From CAG-488 sp051881315 (GTDB lineage: Bacteria > Bacillota > Clostridia > Oscillospirales > Acutalibacteraceae): a stretch of DNA of 64,000 nucleotides. Location of the stretch: the NCBI GenBank assembly GCA_051881315.1, contig JBJEPQ010000054.1, forward strand, positions 1 to 64,000, given 5' to 3'. Position 1 is the first letter of the stretch; each line of letters opens with the position of its first letter. Below are positions 5,550-14,469 of this stretch, piece after piece. The position numbers were made by a program, and so were the translations under genes. Under the pieces are notes generated by a model, which did not search any database, was not told where the DNA came from, and saw only the letters and a program-made list of their open reading frames with translations.

Positions 5550-7982
5550 TTATATAATCGCTGTTTTTTCTTCAATAAGCTTTTCACCGTCGAACGAAAC
5601 GGTTTTCATCTCATAGGCTGAGAAATTCAAATTCAGATTTTTGTCGGAAACAGTAAAGTCACAGCTTCTTTGTGAGCCTGTTCCGTTGAAAAGTCGGAAA
5701 ATAAACCGTTCTCCGCCGTCCTCTTTTTTAGCCGCAAAAAGAATGACGGACGGATCGGAAATTCCGATCGGCACTTCGGGAACAGCCTTTCCGCACGGGA
5801 CGGGAAAAACATTGAGAGCGTACGCAGGCTGATTAAATTCTGCGGCGGCTTTCTCAAGCCCATCCTCTCGGCACACGGCAAACCTGAACTCAAAATTCTG
5901 TTCGCAGAGGTCAATTTTTTTGACATATCTGTCGGTCGGAACAAGAGTTCTGTCGTCGATCGGGTGAGCGCAGTAAGACGCTGTGCGGAGAAGCGACTGG
6001 CGCATCACTCCGCCGCTGAACGATGAGCCGTATACTCCGCGGTTAAACAGGGCGATACACTCGCCCTCTCCGTTTTTCAGAGCAATGAATCTCTGAGCGA
6101 CGCACTCCCTGCCGTCGGAATAAAGCTCCTCGGCTCCGTAGGCGGTTTGTCCGATAAATTTTCCGCTGTCGGCGCAAGGTATTTCCAGCTTCAGGATGCG
6201 GTTGATATCGCCCGGGAAAACATCAATCTTCACGTCGATATACGGCGAATTTTTGTAAATATCATATTCCAATCTCAGCCGGGTGTTTCTGCATTTCATA
6301 AAGCACTCAACGCCCAGATAAACGCTTCCGTCCTCGATGATCCTGATCGGCGCAAGCCCCTCGAACGGGCCGTCGGGATTTTTCATCAGCTTAAAGGGAA
6401 TCGGGTGAGTGCCGATTTTTTCAAGCTGAGCCTCGCCCATTGCCCAGGGATCCTCGTTGTCACGGCAAAGGATCGGTCGGAACGCTTCGCCCTTGATATA
6501 TTCCCTGCCGTTGAGCCTGAACGATTTCATCAGACCGCTTTTTGCGTCGATCTCAACGTGCTTGCCGTTGCTGTCAAATACAATGTCCTCGCTTGCAGGC
6601 TCAGCCTTGGCGACGAAGCCGTTTGTGTTGTTCTGAGAAATATAATCAATCCAAACCGAAAAACGGGTTATACCGAGCGGCTTTAATTTTGCGTTGAACA
6701 CAACCCTTTTTCTCCAGTCAAGGTTGAGGTTGCTTTCCTCTTTAATGAGCTGAACGGGTATTTCTTTTTCTTCGCTGTCGGTCACACGGACAGAGGAACG
6801 CACGTCCTCTTTGCGGTTCTGATCGGCAAGCATAAACTCGCAGGACACCTCGGTTTCAAGCTCGTAGGGATGCGGATTGAAAACCAGTATCGGGAACTCG
6901 CCCTCCCTTGCCGACGGCTCGGCAGATGACAGGGCAAAGAACGCTTTCGCTCTGATTTTGTTCAGATTTTGCAGACCGTGATCAAGTATTCTCAATCCGT
7001 TTTCTTCACCTGATCTTATCGTGCAGCCGCAGAGGACGTCGTGAAATTCGCTGTTCAGAAGATCCTCGACCGCTTCATTGATCTCTTTTTCGGGATATTC
7101 CGCAACACCTCTCATTGCGGCAGAGGCGCACATTTTTTCCGTCATCCACAGAGTGTTTTCAAGCTCGGCGTGTCTGCGCTTAATCCTCGAAGACGAGGTG
7201 TAACAGCCGGGCATAACCGTTCTGAGCGATTTTTCGTGAACAGCAGTCGGCTCAATTTTTGCAAAAAAGGCTTCGGGGGTTGAATGAATGATTCTGTCTT
7301 CGCTCTCAGCGATCAATTCTTTGATGTCGGCAAGATCTTTTCGTGACGGTCCGCCGCCGTGGTTGCCCACTCCCCAAAGCACGCAGACGGTGTCCTCCTG
7401 CTGAGCGTTCGCCTTGTCTCGGATAGCCTTTGCCGCCTCTCCGAGCGGAGAGCTGTAATAAGTCTGAGCGTGCTGAGCCTTGACCGTTGAGCCGTCAAAG
7501 CCCTTCCAGATAAACTGCTTTGCAGGCAGAGGATCATTTCCCGAACGGCAGAAAATATAGCTGTCCTGTCCGCATTTTTTCATAATCTGAACAAGACCTC
7601 TGCTGTGTCCGAAGGAGTCAAAATTCACCGCCGTTGTCGGCTTCACTCCGAAATTCTCATAGAAATATTTCTGCCCGACAAGTATCTGACGGACAAGGCT
7701 TTCGCCGCAGGGCATATTACAGTCCGGCTGAAGATACCAACCGCCCATAATGTGCCACTTTCCTCGGCAGACAAGCTCCTTGATCCTTTCAAAAAGCGTC
7801 GGCGCAAACTCGCTGATATATTTATACAAGGTCACCTCGTTGTGGCAGAAGATATAGTCAAATTCATCTGCGAGGTCGGCGGCGGAACGAAAGGTTGAAA
7901 CAGCGGCCGCCGCTCCCTCCTCCCACTCCCATTGCCAGATCGGATCAATGTGTGCGTTGCAAATAAGATGTATTTCTTTCAT
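5550..7982 (-). CDS. Glycoside hydrolase family 38 alpha-mannosidase
   Basis: The 810-residue product carries the GH38 catalytic domain at its N terminus. AHIDPIW (residues 10-16) supplies the zinc ligands H11 and D13. NFDSFGHS (120-127) supplies the nucleophile D122. A middle-domain HDVLCG lies near residue 314. A C-terminal beta-sandwich region follows. No signal peptide is seen, so it probably trims imported mannosides or glycan fragments in the cytoplasm. The Shine-Dalgarno sequence AAAGGAAAAC precedes the ATG at 7982. It is the last gene of the minus-strand run and is convergent with metY. Confidence 0.93.
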   Translation of the reverse strand: MKEIHLICNAHIDPIWQWEWEEGAAAAVSTFRSAADLADEFDYIFCHNEVTLYKYISEFAPTLFERIKELVCRGKWHIMGGWYLQPDCNMPCGESLVRQILVGQKYFYENFGVKPTTAVNFDSFGHSRGLVQIMKKCGQDSYIFCRSGNDPLPAKQFIWKGFDGSTVKAQHAQTYYSSPLGEAAKAIRDKANAQQEDTVCVLWGVGNHGGGPSRKDLADIKELIAESEDRIIHSTPEAFFAKIEPTAVHEKSLRTVMPGCYTSSSRIKRRHAELENTLWMTEKMCASAAMRGVAEYPEKEINEAVEDLLNSEFHDVLCGCTIRSGEENGLRILDHGLQNLNKIRAKAFFALSSAEPSAREGEFPILVFNPHPYELETEVSCEFMLADQNRKEDVRSSVRVTDSEEKEIPVQLIKEESNLNLDWRKRVVFNAKLKPLGITRFSVWIDYISQNNTNGFVAKAEPASEDIVFDSNGKHVEIDAKSGLMKSFRLNGREYIKGEAFRPILCRDNEDPWAMGEAQLEKIGTHPIPFKLMKNPDGPFEGLAPIRIIEDGSVYLGVECFMKCRNTRLRLEYDIYKNSPYIDVKIDVFPGDINRILKLEIPCADSGKFIGQTAYGAEELYSDGRECVAQRFIALKNGEGECIALFNRGVYGSSFSGGVMRQSLLRTASYCAHPIDDRTLVPTDRYVKKIDLCEQNFEFRFAVCREDGLEKAAAEFNQPAYALNVFPVPCGKAVPEVPIGISDPSVILFAAKKEDGGERFIFRLFNGTGSQRSCDFTVSDKNLNLNFSAYEMKTVSFDGEKLIEEKTAII

Positions 7983-8050
7983 ATGTTTTCCTTTAATAAA
8001 CGTTGCCGCAGAGCCCGGTGTTCACTTCACCGTCTCTGCGGCATAGAATT

Positions 8051-8323
8051 TTATTTTCTTTGATTTTTTCTTTTGATCTCGTGCAGTCTTTCAAGCTCGG
8101 CATTGCGGAGATTTTCGGCTTTCTGCCTCGCTCTTTCTTTTTTTCTTTCCTGAAGCTTTTCGCTGACATCAAGCTTCGCCCAGATAAGAATAACGGCTAT
8201 TGCCGCCGCGGCGAGAAGAACAATTATCACGATCTCCTTTGTATGATCCTCCGGTGCGTCCGGCACAATAGGATCAAGCTCGCTGACGCTGATAGCAAGA
8301 AGATTAAAAAAATTACTTAACAT
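8051..8323 (-). CDS. Small single-pass membrane protein, function unknown
   Basis: The 90-residue product has one hydrophobic helix (about residues 31-49, IVIIVLLAAAAIAVILIW) followed by a strongly basic, K/R/E-rich tail likely to form a cytoplasmic coiled helix (EKLQERKKERARQKAEN). No signal cleavage motif or known domain is seen. The ATG at 8323 follows GGGAG and overlaps the end of maf by 11 bp, so it is translationally coupled to that operon. The function is not known. Confidence 0.75.
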   Translation of the reverse strand: MLSNFFNLLAISVSELDPIVPDAPEDHTKEIVIIVLLAAAAIAVILIWAKLDVSEKLQERKKERARQKAENLRNAELERLHEIKRKNQRK

Positions 8324-8873
8324 AGTCTTTCAACTCCCTGTAAACCTTTGATATCGGCAATCCCATTACGTTGAAGTAATCGCCGTTTATTCTTTTGACA
8401 AGCACGGCGCCCCTGCCCTGGATTCCGTAAGCGCCTGCTTTGTCCATAGGCTCGCCCGTTGCGACATAATCGAAGATTTCCTCATCGTTTAGAGGATAAA
8501 ATTCAACTTCTGTCTCGTCAAAAAAGCTTGTGACCTTATCTCCGCAGACAATCGCAACGCCCGTGTAAACCTTATGAGTCCTGCCCGAAAGGGATCGGAG
8601 CATTTCGACTGCCTCTTTTTCGGAATGAGGCTTTCCGAGTATTTTTCCGTCAAGCGCAACAACGGTATCGGAGCCAACCACGGCGGATTTACCGTGATCC
8701 TTCGCAACCGCCTGAGCCTTTTGCAGGGCAAGCGACATAACCACCTCTTGCGGGAGGGCGTTTTCGGGAACGATCTCGTCAATATCGGCACAGATGACGT
8801 CAAATTCAAAACCTGCCAAGGTCATCAGCTCGCTTCTTCTCGGAGAAGCTGAGGCAAGGATAATATCCGTCAT
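8313..8873 (-). CDS. maf: Maf-like nucleoside triphosphate pyrophosphatase
   Basis: The 186-residue product belongs to the Maf/HAM1-like family, which hydrolyses dTTP/UTP or modified nucleotides to monophosphates. Signature residues are ILASASPRRSELM at the N terminus, GSDTVVALDG in the middle and AGAYGIQGRGAVLV near the C terminus. The ATG at 8873 overlaps the TGA of the upstream Nudix gene by one base (TGATG); a longer reading from an upstream GTG is less likely. It pairs with the Nudix gene as a nucleotide house-cleaning unit. Confidence 0.93.
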   Translation of the reverse strand: MTDIILASASPRRSELMTLAGFEFDVICADIDEIVPENALPQEVVMSLALQKAQAVAKDHGKSAVVGSDTVVALDGKILGKPHSEKEAVEMLRSLSGRTHKVYTGVAIVCGDKVTSFFDETEVEFYPLNDEEIFDYVATGEPMDKAGAYGIQGRGAVLVKRINGDYFNVMGLPISKVYRELKDYVK

Positions 8874-9418
8874 CACCACAGCCCCTTGTCCCTGAGATGT
8901 TTAACCTTGAGCACGGCCGCCTGAGTTTTGCCGTCCTTTATCTCGTTGCTCATCACCATCTCGACCGCCTTGCCGAGAGGGATTTTTTCAACATTGAGGA
9001 ACTCGTCCTCGTCAAGGTGCTGATGTGTGAATGTCAGTCCCTTTGCGGCATAAAGGTGGATTATCTCTCCGCAGTAGCCGGGTGAGGGATAGAACTTGCC
9101 GAGATCGTAATATTCCTCGGCGACACAGCCTGCCTCCTCCTCAAGCTCACGCTTGCCTGTCTCGAACGGATCTTCACCTTTTTCAAGCTTGCCGGCGGGT
9201 AGCTCGGGAATGACCTCCATATAAGGATAACGGAACTGACGGACAAAAAGAAGCTCCTCGTTTTCGGTCAGAGCGGCAATGCAAACTCCGCCGGGATGCT
9301 CAACGACCTCACGCTGACAGGGCTTGCCGTTAGGAAGCTCTGCGTCATCGTTGCGGACATTGATTATCCTGCCGTTATACACATAAATTTTTTTGATCGT
9401 TTTTTCATCAAGCTTCAT
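8873..9418 (-). CDS. Nudix hydrolase, ADP-ribose pyrophosphatase type
   Basis: The 181-residue product contains a full Nudix box, GKLEKGEDPFETGKREL then EEEAG, the Gx5Ex7REUxEExGU pattern. LPAGKLE ahead of it and the S-P-G-Y stretch after it (YPSPGY) are typical of ADP-ribose pyrophosphatases (NudF-like), which cleave ADP-ribose to AMP and ribose 5-phosphate. The ATG at 9418 with GGAG upstream is chosen over an in-frame TTG at 9430. It is coupled to maf by a TGATG overlap. Confidence 0.9.
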   Translation of the reverse strand: MKLDEKTIKKIYVYNGRIINVRNDDAELPNGKPCQREVVEHPGGVCIAALTENEELLFVRQFRYPYMEVIPELPAGKLEKGEDPFETGKRELEEEAGCVAEEYYDLGKFYPSPGYCGEIIHLYAAKGLTFTHQHLDEDEFLNVEKIPLGKAVEMVMSNEIKDGKTQAAVLKVKHLRDKGLW

Positions 9419-9428
9419 AATTTTCTCC

Positions 9429-9477
9429 AAAAGAAAAGGGGCAACCGAGGGAACGATACTTCGCCCAAGGTTACCCC
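9429..9477 (-). terminator. Terminator of the zinc-ribbon protein gene
   Basis: On the minus strand GGGGTAACC (9469-9477) pairs with GGTTGCCCC (9438-9446) with one G-T pair, followed by TTTTCTTTT. It lies between the Cys-rich protein gene and the Nudix gene. Confidence 0.75.
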
Positions 9478-9491
9478 GGTTTTACCGTAAA

Positions 9492-9923
9492 TTATTCTTC
9501 GTCTTCGTCTTCGTCGAAATCAAATTCAAGAGTCTCGCCGCAAGCGGGGCACTGAATTGTTTCCTCGTCGAGAACGCTCTCGTCAAGGCAGATTGTCTCG
9601 CCGCAAGCAGGACACTCGACCTCAAAATAGTCGTTTTCGTCGTGATCGCAGCAGTCACAGTCATCGTCACAGCAGCAATCATCGTCGCAGCAGCACTCGT
9701 CATCGTAGAGATACTCCTCAACCTCGCCGAGATCCTCGTCAAGCTCGTCAACAAGCTCGTTGAGAGCGGCGACCTCGTCCTCAAGATCGGCTACGGCAAG
9801 TGCAAGCTCGTCGATAACATCGACCATTGCCTTTATGATCTTTACCTCGTCTGTATCCGCTTCAAAGTGAGCCATCTCTGCAAGTCCCTTGAGATATGCC
9901 GCCTTTTCAGTAACTGTCATCAT
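9492..9923 (-). CDS. Acidic Cys-rich zinc-ribbon protein (CD1247-like)
   Basis: The product has about 143 residues in three parts. The N-terminal helical region (to about 70) resembles the CD1247 N-terminal domain found next to efp in clostridia. A Cys/Asp cluster follows (about 77-92) with nine Cys in the pattern CCCDDDCCCDDDCDCC. The C-terminal ribbon has two CPAC motifs (ECPACGETI and QCPACGETL) and an acidic tail. The ribbon very likely binds zinc, and the cluster may bind another metal. The start is ATG 9923 (or 9920) after AAAGGATG, instead of an in-frame TTG at 9929. Its role is unknown. Confidence 0.8.
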   Translation of the reverse strand: MMTVTEKAAYLKGLAEMAHFEADTDEVKIIKAMVDVIDELALAVADLEDEVAALNELVDELDEDLGEVEEYLYDDECCCDDDCCCDDDCDCCDHDENDYFEVECPACGETICLDESVLDEETIQCPACGETLEFDFDEDEDEE

Positions 9924-9952
9924 TGTCAATCATCCTTTCGTTTAGGGATAAA

Positions 9953-10510
9953 TTATGCTCTGCCGAGATATTCGCCTGTACGGGTGTCGATCTGAACCTT
10001 CTCTCCCTCGTTGATGAAGAGAGGAACCTTGATCTCTGCACCTGTCTCAACAGTAGCAGGCTTCGTTGTGTTTGTTGCGGTATTTCCTGCAAAGCCGGGA
10101 TCGGTCTTTGTAACCTCAAGCTCAACGAATGTCGGCGGCTCAACGCCGAATACCTTGCCCTTGTAGGAAAGAATCTTGCAGACCATACCGTCCTTAACGA
10201 ACTTGAAATTATCCGAGAGGTCGGAAGCATTGATCGGAATAAGCTCATATGATTCGGGATCCATGAAATAATAGAGATCGCCGTCGCTGTATGAGAACTC
10301 CATATCCTTTCTCTCGATATATGCTGTCGGGAACTTAGCTGTCGGGTTGTAGCTCTTTTCAACTACGGAACCTGTAAGAACATTCTTTGTCTTTGTTCTA
10401 ACGAAAGCTGCTCCCTTACCCGGCTTAACATGCTGGAATTCAACAACCTGAAGTACGTTGCCGTCCTCCTCAAATGTCATACCATTTCTGAAATCACCTG
10501 CTGAAATCAT
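9953..10510 (-). CDS. efp: Elongation factor P
   Basis: The 185-residue product has the three beta-barrel domains of EF-P, which enters the ribosomal E site and relieves stalling at proline runs. The loop KPGKGAAFVRTK carries the modifiable lysine in the second K of KPGKG, as in Bacillus (5-aminopentanol type). The C-terminal signature KVPLFINEGEKVQIDTRTGEY is complete. The Shine-Dalgarno sequence GGAGGAAT precedes the ATG at 10510. It lies directly after the M24 peptidase gene, a conserved Firmicutes neighbourhood. Confidence 0.97.
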   Translation of the reverse strand: MISAGDFRNGMTFEEDGNVLQVVEFQHVKPGKGAAFVRTKTKNVLTGSVVEKSYNPTAKFPTAYIERKDMEFSYSDGDLYYFMDPESYELIPINASDLSDNFKFVKDGMVCKILSYKGKVFGVEPPTFVELEVTKTDPGFAGNTATNTTKPATVETGAEIKVPLFINEGEKVQIDTRTGEYLGRA

Positions 10511-10648
10511 GTGTTATTCCTCCGATTTATTTTTCTTAATCAAAGAATAGGCCGAATGCCCACTCCCCTTTTATCAATATTATTTTATACTATTATCCTG
10601 CGTTTTTCAAGTCTTTTCAATTAAAAAGCACTTGTCGTAATTATTTTT

Positions 10649-11698
10649 TTACAAAACTATCAGCTCTTTTGGCGCATTTGTAAGGTTTTTACAGCCGTTT
10701 TCGGTTATCAGAGCCATATCCTCGATCCTCACCCCGAATTTTTCGGGAATATAAATGCCCGGCTCAACCGTCACGACATTTCCCGTTCTCAGCGTTATCT
10801 CCGACTTCGGCGAAAGATTTGGTTTTTCGTGAATTTCAATGCCGACGCCGTGTCCCGTTGAGTGGCGGAAAAATTCGCCGTAGCCTGCCTCGGTAATTAT
10901 ATCCCTTGCCGCCCTGTCCGCTTCGTTGCATTTCAAACCGTTTTTTAGAATTTCAAGCGTCGCAAGCTGAGCCTTCAAAACGGTTTCATACACTTTTTTC
11001 TGCTCGTCGCCGATATCGCCGACAGCAACCGTTCTCGTCATATCGGAATGTCTGCCGTTGACAACTGCGCCGAAGTCCATTGTGACAAAATCACCTTTTT
11101 CAACCTTTTTATCCGTCGGAACGCCGTGCGGTTTAGAGGTGTTTGCGCCGCTGATCGCTATTGTTTCAAAGGAAAGAGCCTCTGCGCCGTGGCTGAGCAT
11201 ATAGTGATCCAATTCAAGAGCTATCTCCTTTTCCGTCACTCCGACCTTGATAAATCCGAAAATGTGTTCAAGAGCCTCCTCGGCAATACGCTGAGCCTTG
11301 CAGATGTCCTCAACCTCGTCCTCGGTCTTGACCGCCCTGAAAGAGTCGATCAGCTTATCCGTGCCGACGGTAGTCAGCTTTATTCCGTGCAAAGCCTTTC
11401 TCAGCGTTTTAAGCTGTGATACGGTCAGCCTGTCCGCCTCAACTGCAAGCACTTTGCAATCAAACCTTGCCGCATATTCCGAAAGCTTCATTTTCTGCTC
11501 CTCAACGTCACAGCATTTGACCGTGCTCTGAGCCGCTTCAATATAGCGGCTGTCCGTCAGAAAAACCGAGCCGTTTCTCGTTGCAAAAAGATATCCGTCC
11601 GAAGCGTCAAAGCCGGTAAAATATCTGCGGTTTTCGGGCGAAACAATCAGCGCACCGTCAACGTTTTTCGGTAATCTTTCAATAAATTTTTCGAGCAT
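10649..11698 (-). CDS. M24 family aminopeptidase (Xaa-Pro type)
   Basis: The 349-residue product has a creatinase-like N-terminal domain (1-125) and an M24 pita-bread catalytic domain. Metal ligands are visible in VTMDFGAVVNGRHSDMTRT (two Asp), HSTGHGVGIEIHE (His), and the two Glu of VEPGIYIPE and GVRIEDM. It should remove N-terminal residues preceding proline from peptides in the cytoplasm. The neighbouring efp is a common partner. The start is ATG 11698 with GGGGAG upstream, 12 bp after the hemW stop. Confidence 0.93.
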   Translation of the reverse strand: MLEKFIERLPKNVDGALIVSPENRRYFTGFDASDGYLFATRNGSVFLTDSRYIEAAQSTVKCCDVEEQKMKLSEYAARFDCKVLAVEADRLTVSQLKTLRKALHGIKLTTVGTDKLIDSFRAVKTEDEVEDICKAQRIAEEALEHIFGFIKVGVTEKEIALELDHYMLSHGAEALSFETIAISGANTSKPHGVPTDKKVEKGDFVTMDFGAVVNGRHSDMTRTVAVGDIGDEQKKVYETVLKAQLATLEILKNGLKCNEADRAARDIITEAGYGEFFRHSTGHGVGIEIHEKPNLSPKSEITLRTGNVVTVEPGIYIPEKFGVRIEDMALITENGCKNLTNAPKELIVL

Positions 11699-11710
11699 TG
11701 TATCTCCCCT

Positions 11711-12805
11711 TTATAAAAGCTTTGCAATAATCGGATTGGAAAGTAAAAATCCTTTTTCGGTCAAAGCAATCGACCGATCTGTTTTTTTCATAAGACCGTT
11801 TGCAACAAATTGCTCCGTCTTTTTTATTATGTCCTGCAGAAATTCTTTTCCGAATTTCCGTTCATAATTTTCAAAAATAATTCCGTCCTTTAATCGCAGT
11901 CGAAGCATAATATATTCTTCCTCGTCTCCGCCCTCGCCGTCGGGAATCGGCTCACCGTCATTTTCAAAATAACCTATGTCCCTCGGATAATAAAATCTTT
12001 TTCCGTCGATAAAGGAATGAGCCGAAGGGCCGATGCCGAGGTACTCCTCACAGTTCCAGTATTTCAGGTTGTGCTTTCCCTCGAAGCCGGGACGGGCAAA
12101 ATTCGATATCTCATAGTGCGAAAAACCGCTTGCCCCGAGCTTTTCACTCATAGCAAGGTACATATCCGCAGTCTCGTCCTCGTCGGGAAGTCGGAGAGTT
12201 TCTCTTTTTTGATAGTACGGAGTGCCCTCCTCTATCTTGAGCATATATGCGCTGATATGCGGAGCACCTGTTTCAATGCAAAAATCCAGCGTTTCGTTCA
12301 AGGTATCAAGCGTCTGATCCTGCACGCCGAGCATCACGTCAAGAGAAATATTATCTATCCCTGCGGCAAAGCATTGGCTTATTCTTTTTTCAATCAATCG
12401 GCGATCCGAAAACCGTCCGAGCTTTTTTCTTTCGTTTTCAATCACAGACTGTACGCCGAGAGAAATTCTGTTCACTCCCGAATCGGCGACGGTTTCAAAA
12501 AATTCTTCGTCAACCGCCGAGGGATTACACTCAACTGTTATCTCCCCGTCAACTCCGAAAAGAGCTTTCGCCCTGCGTACAAGCATCGCAACATTCCGTC
12601 CGCCGAGCAGAGACGGCGTTCCACCGCCGAGGTAAAGCGTGTCGGCTTTCCTGCCGAGCTTTTCCGCCCAATGTTCCATGCTCTCAATCAGGGCAATCAC
12701 ATACATATCCCTGTCGGAGTCGTCACCCCTCATTGAATAAAAATCGCAGTAAGGGCATTTTGTTTTGCAAAAAGGAATGTGCAAATAAAGTCCGATATTA
12801 TCCAT
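11711..12805 (-). CDS. hemW: HemW-like radical SAM protein
   Basis: The 364-residue product starts LYLHIPFC and has the radical SAM cluster motif CKTKCPYC near residue 14. The next motif, LYLGGGTPSLL, binds SAM, and the C-terminal HemW domain begins at about residue 280. Family members were long annotated as oxygen-independent coproporphyrinogen oxidase but lack the residues for that and probably act in heme insertion. The Cys following the cluster motif typical of true HemN is absent. ATG 12805 follows GGAGACAAT. Confidence 0.9.
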   Translation of the reverse strand: MDNIGLYLHIPFCKTKCPYCDFYSMRGDDSDRDMYVIALIESMEHWAEKLGRKADTLYLGGGTPSLLGGRNVAMLVRRAKALFGVDGEITVECNPSAVDEEFFETVADSGVNRISLGVQSVIENERKKLGRFSDRRLIEKRISQCFAAGIDNISLDVMLGVQDQTLDTLNETLDFCIETGAPHISAYMLKIEEGTPYYQKRETLRLPDEDETADMYLAMSEKLGASGFSHYEISNFARPGFEGKHNLKYWNCEEYLGIGPSAHSFIDGKRFYYPRDIGYFENDGEPIPDGEGGDEEEYIMLRLRLKDGIIFENYERKFGKEFLQDIIKKTEQFVANGLMKKTDRSIALTEKGFLLSNPIIAKLL

Positions 12806-12813
12806 ATTGTCTC

Positions 12814-12850
12814 CAAAAACAAACGGACTGTTCTTAACGAGCAGTCCGTA
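12814..12850 (-). terminator. Terminator of the GPH transporter gene
   Basis: ACGGACTG pairs with CAGTCCGT and on the minus strand is followed by TTGTTTTT. It separates the transporter from hemW, although hemW starts only about 10 bases later. Confidence 0.8.
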
Positions 12851-12862
12851 AATTTTTAATTA

Positions 12863-14386
12863 TTATTCTTCGGTTGCTGTTGCCTGCTCAAGCTCATGAG
12901 CCTCATTAAGCTCCTTTGCGGTTTCGGAACGGCGGATTGCAAGCTCTTTATACATTCTTGTTCTGGTTTCTTCGTCAATGTTATAGAAGCACTTGGGAAT
13001 GATACCGATAAGTCCGGTAAGAGCAGGAAGAAGAGTTGTCATTGTGAAGAGGAGTCTCTCTGTTCTCTCGCTCTGCTGACCGGGCTTGAGGCCCTGCTTG
13101 TAGCCGATGATACCGAGAAGTGCAGAGTTGAGACCTGTCGTAAAGGTAGAAACAAGCTTCTTGGCAAGTCCCTTAACAACGCCTGCCATAGCCTCGGTAC
13201 GGTAGCCGTTCTGCCACTCACCGTAGTCAATAGCCTCGTTTCTGATCTCCTCCGGAACAACCTTACGCATAGCGTAAACAAAGTTCCACAAGGTTTCTCT
13301 GACCATAAACGCGCCGATCATCGGAATAGCCTTCTTGTAATTCTTGTTCATAATACCGAAGAGGTAAACTCCGATATAGAGGAAATCTCCCCAGTGAGAG
13401 CCGACAGCCCACAAGGTTCTTGTTGAGAACTTCTCACGGAGCTTGTCAACATAAGTGTAGGAAACGTAGGTAACGAACATTCCGGGGATACCGACAATAA
13501 GTCTTGCCGAACCGGCGTTCAGAACGCTGATATAGTAAAGAGAGATGTTGGTTCCGACAGCGAACTGGCTCAGGAACTCGGAAATCGTCAGGAGCATAAG
13601 CGGTCTGGACTTGAACAGCGAGCCGACAGCTCCCTTGAAGGTCGGTTTTTCAACCGACTGAAGAACTCTTTCACGAACCTTAAAGGAGAAGAAGAGAGCA
13701 AGAATACCGGCGCAAACAGCAGTACCGATTCCCATATAAACAAAGAGGGAAGTCATCTTGATCTTGAGCTTGTTATGGTTTACAAGGTCAACAAGAACGG
13801 TACATACCTGGTTGGGTATATTCTCAACAAGGCTTGAGAAAAGGTTAGCCTGGTTGATAAGACGTGTTCTGTCAAAAACATCGGGCGTGATCGTAGCGAT
13901 GATACCCGTCTTTGAAATCTCATAAAGCGAACCCGCTAAGTTTTGCAGCATCTGCAAGGCGAAGTACGTTATGATCTTCGGCATATAAGAGCCGGATGTT
14001 TCGGGGAACATAAGCGGCATTCCCCAGAAAATAATACCCATTAACGTGCCGGGAAGCGCATACATAATCAGATACGGCTTAAACTTGCCGAATCTTGTGT
14101 TGGTACGGTCAACTATTGAGGCCAGGAACAGGTCATTGATGATATCCCAGATGCTGACAACAACGCCGATGATAGCCTGCCACCAGTAGGAAATAATAAG
14201 AACGTCCGTCAGGTAGTATGCCTTGTTCTGATCCAGATTAAAGCTCTGAGCAACGTCAAAAAGGACATATGTAAAGGTCTCTTTACTTCCGACATAGCGT
14301 CTGCCCTTTGGCAGCTTGCGCTTGGCTTCTTTCTGCTCTTCGGGTTCTGCCTGAGCAGTCTGAACTTCTTTAGTTTCAGTAGCCAT
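12863..14386 (-). CDS. GPH/MFS family sugar:cation symporter-like transporter
   Basis: The product has about 507 residues and roughly 12 membrane helices of the MFS_2 (glycoside-pentoside-hexuronide) type. GPH hallmarks are present: the conserved loop DIINDLFLASIVDRTNTRFGKFKPYL after helix 2 and FDRTRLINQANLF in the central loop. The N terminus is a charged, non-membrane stretch (ETKEVQTAQAEPEEQKEAKRK). ATG 14386 follows TAAGGAGG and is preferred to an upstream ATG at 14437. The gene has its own promoter (14426-14455) and terminator. The substrate is unknown; the GH38 enzyme in the same region makes a mannoside possible. Confidence 0.88.
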   Translation of the reverse strand: MATETKEVQTAQAEPEEQKEAKRKLPKGRRYVGSKETFTYVLFDVAQSFNLDQNKAYYLTDVLIISYWWQAIIGVVVSIWDIINDLFLASIVDRTNTRFGKFKPYLIMYALPGTLMGIIFWGMPLMFPETSGSYMPKIITYFALQMLQNLAGSLYEISKTGIIATITPDVFDRTRLINQANLFSSLVENIPNQVCTVLVDLVNHNKLKIKMTSLFVYMGIGTAVCAGILALFFSFKVRERVLQSVEKPTFKGAVGSLFKSRPLMLLTISEFLSQFAVGTNISLYYISVLNAGSARLIVGIPGMFVTYVSYTYVDKLREKFSTRTLWAVGSHWGDFLYIGVYLFGIMNKNYKKAIPMIGAFMVRETLWNFVYAMRKVVPEEIRNEAIDYGEWQNGYRTEAMAGVVKGLAKKLVSTFTTGLNSALLGIIGYKQGLKPGQQSERTERLLFTMTTLLPALTGLIGIIPKCFYNIDEETRTRMYKELAIRRSETAKELNEAHELEQATATEE

Positions 14387-14425
14387 ACTTTTCCTCCTTA
14401 TTTTTATAAACAAAGTTACTTGTGT

Positions 14426-14455
14426 ATTATAGCACAAATTATATTAAAGTTGCAA
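14426..14455 (-). promoter_or_regulatory. Promoter of the GPH transporter gene
   Basis: On the minus strand TTGCAA (14450-14455) and TATAAT (14426-14431) are 18 bp apart, and the -10 box is extended (TGCTATAAT). It sits between the lepA stop and the transporter. Confidence 0.75.
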
Positions 14456-14469
14456 TACTTATTTTATAT

